Source: Streptomyces alanosinicus
GTDB taxonomy: Bacteria; Actinomycetota; Actinomycetes; Streptomycetales; Streptomycetaceae
DNA: 64,000 nt
Assembly: GCF_014650595.1 (NCBI RefSeq)
Contig: NZ_BMVG01000010.1
Span: 62,001 to 126,000 of the forward strand
Direction: 5' to 3'
The notes under the pieces were generated by a model. That model saw nothing but the letters and a program-made list of their open reading frames with translations, had not been told where the DNA came from and ran no database searches. This document shows, one piece after another, positions 60,988 to 64,000 of this stretch (its first letter is position 1; the number at the start of each line of letters is the position of its first letter). The position numbers and the translations under genes were made by a program.

Positions 60988-62013
60988 TCAGCCGGCGACG
61001 AGTGCCTTGCAGTACACCGTGGAGCTGCGCCGGACCGTCATACCGAGATGCTCGTACAGCGCGAACGCACCGGTGCCGGAGTGCGTCCACAGCGTGCAGG
61101 CGGACCTGCCCCGCCGATGGAAGGTGCGGAACGCCTGCCACAGGAGCGTGCGCGCGATGCCCCGACCGCGGTGGTCGCGCCGTACCGCGACCCGCTCGAC
61201 GTAGCCCTCCATGTACCCCTCCATGTACCCCTCGCCGTACCCCCCGGCACCGCCCTCCGCGTCCCCGTCGCGGTCCCCTTCGTGCCCTCCGTCGTGGCCC
61301 TGGACGTCGAGCGACAGCACGGCCCCGACCATCTCGTCACCGGCGAAGGCCACCGGTGACGCCGCGGGCAGGAACGTGGGGCGTTCGACGGTGCGCCGCG
61401 CCCATTCCGCGTAGGTCTTCCGGCGCGGCTGCCACTCGTCGAACGCGTCCTCGGTGAGCCGGTACGCGGCCTGTTCGTCACCGTGCCGGAACGGGCGCAC
61501 GCTGATGCCCGCCGGCGCTTCGGGCACGTACGGTTCGTGCGGCAGCGCGATCTCCAGCAGCCACTCGGTGACCAGCCGGGCGTACCCGCCGGCCCGGAGC
61601 AGGGCGGTCGCGGCGTGATCGGTGTCGGAGACCGTCTGCGCGAGCCGGTCGCCGCCGGCGCTCCGGGCGCGGTCCTCGGTCCAGCCGAGCAGGCCGCTGC
61701 CCAGCCCCCGCCCCTGGTGACCGGGGTGCACATGCACCCTGGCCCGCCGCCCCTTCACCCAGCAGAAGCCGGCCGGACCGCCCGCGCCGTCGTGCACGAG
61801 CAGCGTGTCGGACTCGGGGCACAGCCCGGGCAGGGACAGCTCGGCGGCGAGCCGGCCGGGGCCGGTCCTCGGACGGCCGTACAGCTCGCGTTCGTACGCG
61901 GCGACCAACTGGTGGATCGCGGCCACGTCCGCGAGGGCCGCCGCGCGGCACCGGTAGCCGTCCGGCAGCCACGGCGGGCGAAGAGCCGTCATATGTGTAC
62001 CCGTGCTGGTCAC
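60988..62013 (-). CDS. Tandem GNAT acetyltransferase with a low-complexity insert
   Basis: The 341-residue protein has two GNAT domains. The first (residues about 15-150) has RARVHVHPGHQGRGLGSGLL, the acetyl-CoA loop; the second (about 175-340) has RVAVRRDHRGRGIARTLLWQ. Between its strands, just before that loop, lies an unusual insert of about 28 residues: HDGGHEGDRDGDAEGGAGG, then GEGYMEGYMEGYVE, coded by 12-base direct repeats. The insert should loop out at the entry to the acetyl-CoA site. GTG at 62013 is chosen because GGAGGGG lies six bases upstream; an ATG eight codons later is possible. The acceptor is unknown. Confidence 0.85.
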   Translation of the reverse strand: MTSTGTHMTALRPPWLPDGYRCRAAALADVAAIHQLVAAYERELYGRPRTGPGRLAAELSLPGLCPESDTLLVHDGAGGPAGFCWVKGRRARVHVHPGHQGRGLGSGLLGWTEDRARSAGGDRLAQTVSDTDHAATALLRAGGYARLVTEWLLEIALPHEPYVPEAPAGISVRPFRHGDEQAAYRLTEDAFDEWQPRRKTYAEWARRTVERPTFLPAASPVAFAGDEMVGAVLSLDVQGHDGGHEGDRDGDAEGGAGGYGEGYMEGYMEGYVERVAVRRDHRGRGIARTLLWQAFRTFHRRGRSACTLWTHSGTGAFALYEHLGMTVRRSSTVYCKALVAG

Positions 62014-62117
62014 GGCAGCCCCTCCCGTCCTTCTCGTGCACAGCCTCTACCCCGGCGCGCCGGCTGCCACGCCCCGCCGTTTGCGAGGCGCCGCCGGCGC
62101 ACGGCAGGGTGCGGGGT

Positions 62118-62576
62118 GTGCCTACCTTGCTGATCGTCCACCACACCCCGTCGCCCCACTGCCAGGCGCTGTTCGAGGCCGTGGTCTCCGGCGCCACCAC
62201 ACCGGAGATCGAAGGTGTGCGCCTCGTGCGGCGCGCGGCCCTGTCCGCGACCGCCTCCGACGTCCTGGAAGCCGACGGCTATCTGCTCGGCACACCGGCG
62301 AACCTCGGCTACATGTCCGGAGCGCTGAAGCATTTCTTCGACCAGATCTACTACCCCTGTCTGGACGAGACCCGGGGGCGGCCGTTCGGCTACTACGTCC
62401 ACGGCGGCAACGACGTCACGGGCGCCGTCCGCGCCGTCGAGGCCGTCACCACCGGCCTCGGCTGGCGGCGCGCCGCCGAGCCGGTGACCGTCACCGGCGA
62501 GCCCGCAAAGTCCGACACCCAGGCGTGCTGGGAGCTGGGAGCCGCGGTCGCCGCGGGTCTGATGCCCGACAGCTGA
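62118..62576 (+). CDS. Flavodoxin-like / NAD(P)H-dependent FMN reductase family protein
   Basis: The 152-residue protein has the flavodoxin fold: LLIVHHTPSPHCQALFEAVV binds the FMN phosphate, and EADGYLLGTPANLGYMSGAL, followed by KHFFDQIYYPC, is the second FMN loop, as in WrbA-like and NADPH-dependent FMN reductases. GYYVHGGNDVTGAVRAV lies near the third loop. It is likely a cytoplasmic electron carrier or quinone reductase. The GTG at 62118 is the only good start before the fold; the ribosome binding site is weak. It diverges from the tandem GNAT gene 104 bases away. Confidence 0.82.
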   Translation: MPTLLIVHHTPSPHCQALFEAVVSGATTPEIEGVRLVRRAALSATASDVLEADGYLLGTPANLGYMSGALKHFFDQIYYPCLDETRGRPFGYYVHGGNDVTGAVRAVEAVTTGLGWRRAAEPVTVTGEPAKSDTQACWELGAAVAAGLMPDS

Positions 62577-62735
62577 GCGCCGGGCCGGCCGGGACGCCGC
62601 GCGCCCTGGGCCGGACGGGGGACCGGCGCCGCCGGCGGGAGGGCGCAGGCACCGGCTGCCCGGACGGATGGAGGTGCGGGCCCGGTGTCCCTGGCCGACG
62701 ATGGGACCGGGCCGGGAACCGTCGGCGTGGCCGGG

Positions 62736-62777
62736 CCCGTGGCCCGTGGCCCGTGGCACGTGGCACGTGGCACGTGG
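62736..62777. repeat. 7-bp tandem repeat
   Basis: Three CCCGTGG units followed directly by three CACGTGG units lie 43 bases before the last gene of the window. CACGTG is also an E-box-like palindrome. The 244-base gap between the flavodoxin gene and the hydrolase-like gene shows no other feature. Confidence 0.65.
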
Positions 62778-62820
62778 CCGGGCACACGTCGTCGTGCGTC
62801 ATCGAGTGAGGGAGCGTCGG

Positions 62821-64000
62821 ATGCGAGCGGACGGCCACGCACCCGGACGGTCCACACCCGAGGGCCGGGACGCCGGCCAGGACGTCAGAGGACTGCTGCG
62901 CCGGTGCGCGCGGGACGTGGTGGACGTCGCCGAGGGCATCCGCGCGGTGTCCGCGCGCACCAGCACCGTTCTGTTCGCGCCGCACCTCTTCGCCGGTGCG
63001 CGCCGCAGTCCCCGGACCGGCCTCGCCGCCCAGTGGGCCCTGCTGCGGGCCCTGACCGACAGACAGGGCCTGGTCGGTGCGGTGCTGGGCCGGGAGAGCC
63101 TCGCCGCGCTGGTCGCCGTCACCTCGCTGCGGCTCAGGATCGCCGCCGTACTGGTCGACCACCCCGAGTTCGCGCGCGACCCGGGCATGCGCCGGCTGGC
63201 CGAGGCCGTCGCCGGCCACGGCCTCGGGGCGGTACGGGCCCTGCGCACCCTGCTCCGCGACCAGGGGGCCCAGCGCGCCCTGTCCGGGCTGACCCCCCTG
63301 ATGGCCGAACTCCCCTCCGTGCGCGCTCTGTTGGACGCTCGTCCGCCGGACGGGGGCCCGGGTGACGGTGCGGCCGAAGCCGTCGAACTCGCCGACCAGG
63401 AGAAGCAGTTCATCGCGACCGAGGGCTCCTTCCTCGGTTTTCTGCGCACCATCGAGGTGCTGTCCGCCGGCGGGCGGATCCTCGTGCAGAACGTGCGCGG
63501 TCCCGACGGTGTCGTCCGCTATGTCGTCCAGACGCCCGGCATCGCACCCGGCCGTCCCCGCGACGACGCACCGCACGACCTCGCCGCCGGCGCCGGGCGC
63601 GGCCTGTCCGAGGCCCACCCGCCCTACCTCCGCTCGGTCCTGCTCGCCCTGACGAAGCACGGCATCCCGCGCGGCGCCGACCTCGCGCTGATCGGACACG
63701 GCGAGGGCGGGCTCGCGATGCTGCACCTCGCCGAGGACGAGGAGTTCTGCCGCACCTACCGGGTCACACACGTCGTGGCCGTCGGCTCCCGGGCCCACGA
63801 CGTACAACCCGCCGACCCGCACACCTGGATCGCCACCATCGCCAACCAGCACGACATCATGCCCGGCCGGGACGGGCAGGACCTCCGGGACGGCCGGGCC
63901 GCAGGCTCCGCGGGGGACCCGCGCCCGAACCGGTACGAGGTCGACTACGCCGGGCCCACCCGCGAGTTCCCGCTGTGCCACCTGCTCCGCGAGTACATCG
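62821..64000 (+). CDS. Alpha/beta-hydrolase-like protein lacking the nucleophile Ser (partial)
   Basis: The gene runs off the right edge; 393 codons are visible. GAGGGAG lies before the ATG. The first 200 residues are helical (LLRRCARDVVDVAEGIRAVS, LRLRIAAVLVDHPEFARDPG). A hydrolase-like domain follows: RILVQNVRGPDGVVRYVVQT, then ADLALIGHGEGGLAMLHLAE, VTHVVAVGSRAHDVQ and ANQHDIMPGRDGQDL. The nucleophile elbow, G-x-S-x-G in active lipases, reads GHGEGG with Gly at the Ser position near residue 290. The His in NQHDIMPG is the usual position of the late His. It may be a degenerate hydrolase used for binding, or Ser may be replaced functionally. The C-terminus is not visible. Confidence 0.7.
   Translation, partial: MRADGHAPGRSTPEGRDAGQDVRGLLRRCARDVVDVAEGIRAVSARTSTVLFAPHLFAGARRSPRTGLAAQWALLRALTDRQGLVGAVLGRESLAALVAVTSLRLRIAAVLVDHPEFARDPGMRRLAEAVAGHGLGAVRALRTLLRDQGAQRALSGLTPLMAELPSVRALLDARPPDGGPGDGAAEAVELADQEKQFIATEGSFLGFLRTIEVLSAGGRILVQNVRGPDGVVRYVVQTPGIAPGRPRDDAPHDLAAGAGRGLSEAHPPYLRSVLLALTKHGIPRGADLALIGHGEGGLAMLHLAEDEEFCRTYRVTHVVAVGSRAHDVQPADPHTWIATIANQHDIMPGRDGQDLRDGRAAGSAGDPRPNRYEVDYAGPTREFPLCHLLREYI

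Noticed and set aside
62736..62777. Short regular repeats that might be a CRISPR remnant
   Set aside because: The units are seven bases with no spacers; it is a simple tandem repeat.

Overview
The window is high-GC actinobacterial DNA, almost certainly from a Streptomyces chromosome. Codon third positions are very GC-rich. Many genes overlap by ATGA or GTGA. GTG starts and GGAGG-type ribosome binding sites are common. The gene families are typically streptomycete: SpoIIE-type phosphatases, a proteasome beta subunit, a LAETG-anchored wall protein, EfeUOB, a BlaI/M56 pair, ROK and RpiR regulators, and GH65 next to a beta-phosphoglucomutase. No rRNA, tRNA, CRISPR array or replication origin was seen.

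Layout. 1-2000: decayed carbohydrate genes (two ABC permease pieces, a frameshifted D-2-hydroxyacid dehydrogenase, a polysaccharide lyase 8 remnant) around an intact ATP-grasp gene. 2000-8700: a peptidoglycan-binding membrane protein, a small conserved protein, an RpiR regulator, a GT39-type membrane glycosyltransferase and a Tat-exported PAP2 phosphatase. 8900-16900: a sugar block with an N-acetylglucosamine-kinase-like gene whose 3' end is split by a 185-bp TA-flanked inverted-repeat element, a divergent ROK regulator, and an ABC importer operon (binding protein, two permeases, a 620-residue predicted carbohydrate-active protein). 16900-20800: a P-loop kinase, then a beta-phosphoglucomutase/GH65 phosphorylase pair. 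20830-24766: BlaI, its ruined M56 sensor protease, and a divergent operon with a UPF0104-like membrane protein, an orphan proteasome PrcB and a DUF347-like membrane protein. 24800-29700: two paralogous aldo/keto reductases around a GNAT gene broken by one amber codon, a LysR remnant, and a divergent HxlR/quinone reductase pair. 29750-33780: a leftward operon dedA-PAP2-PAP2-response regulator-histidine kinase.

33950-38660: the iron importer EfeUO (fused) plus EfeB under an iron-box-like site, then a nickel/cobalt permease under a Nur-box-like site. 38700-42440: soluble transhydrogenase, a 68-residue protein and a GH15 enzyme. 42500-51530: two large SpoIIE phosphatases, a 538-residue repeat and membrane protein, a DUF1232 protein and a conserved unknown. 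51900-55999: PadR with a membrane partner, an FprA-type ferredoxin reductase with an iron-box-like site, and an NAD-dependent epimerase/reductase. 56000-64000: a WXG100-like/NlpC-P60 peptidase divergent from a DUF1996 LAETG protein, a lipoprotein, a tandem GNAT, a flavodoxin-like protein, and an alpha/beta-hydrolase-like protein cut by the right edge.

How it fits together. Sugar uptake and phosphorolysis, metal homeostasis, and envelope remodelling are the main themes. Seven genes are decayed or altered by clear lesions, an unusual density for a Streptomyces core, so this may be a chromosome-arm or otherwise relaxed region (inference).
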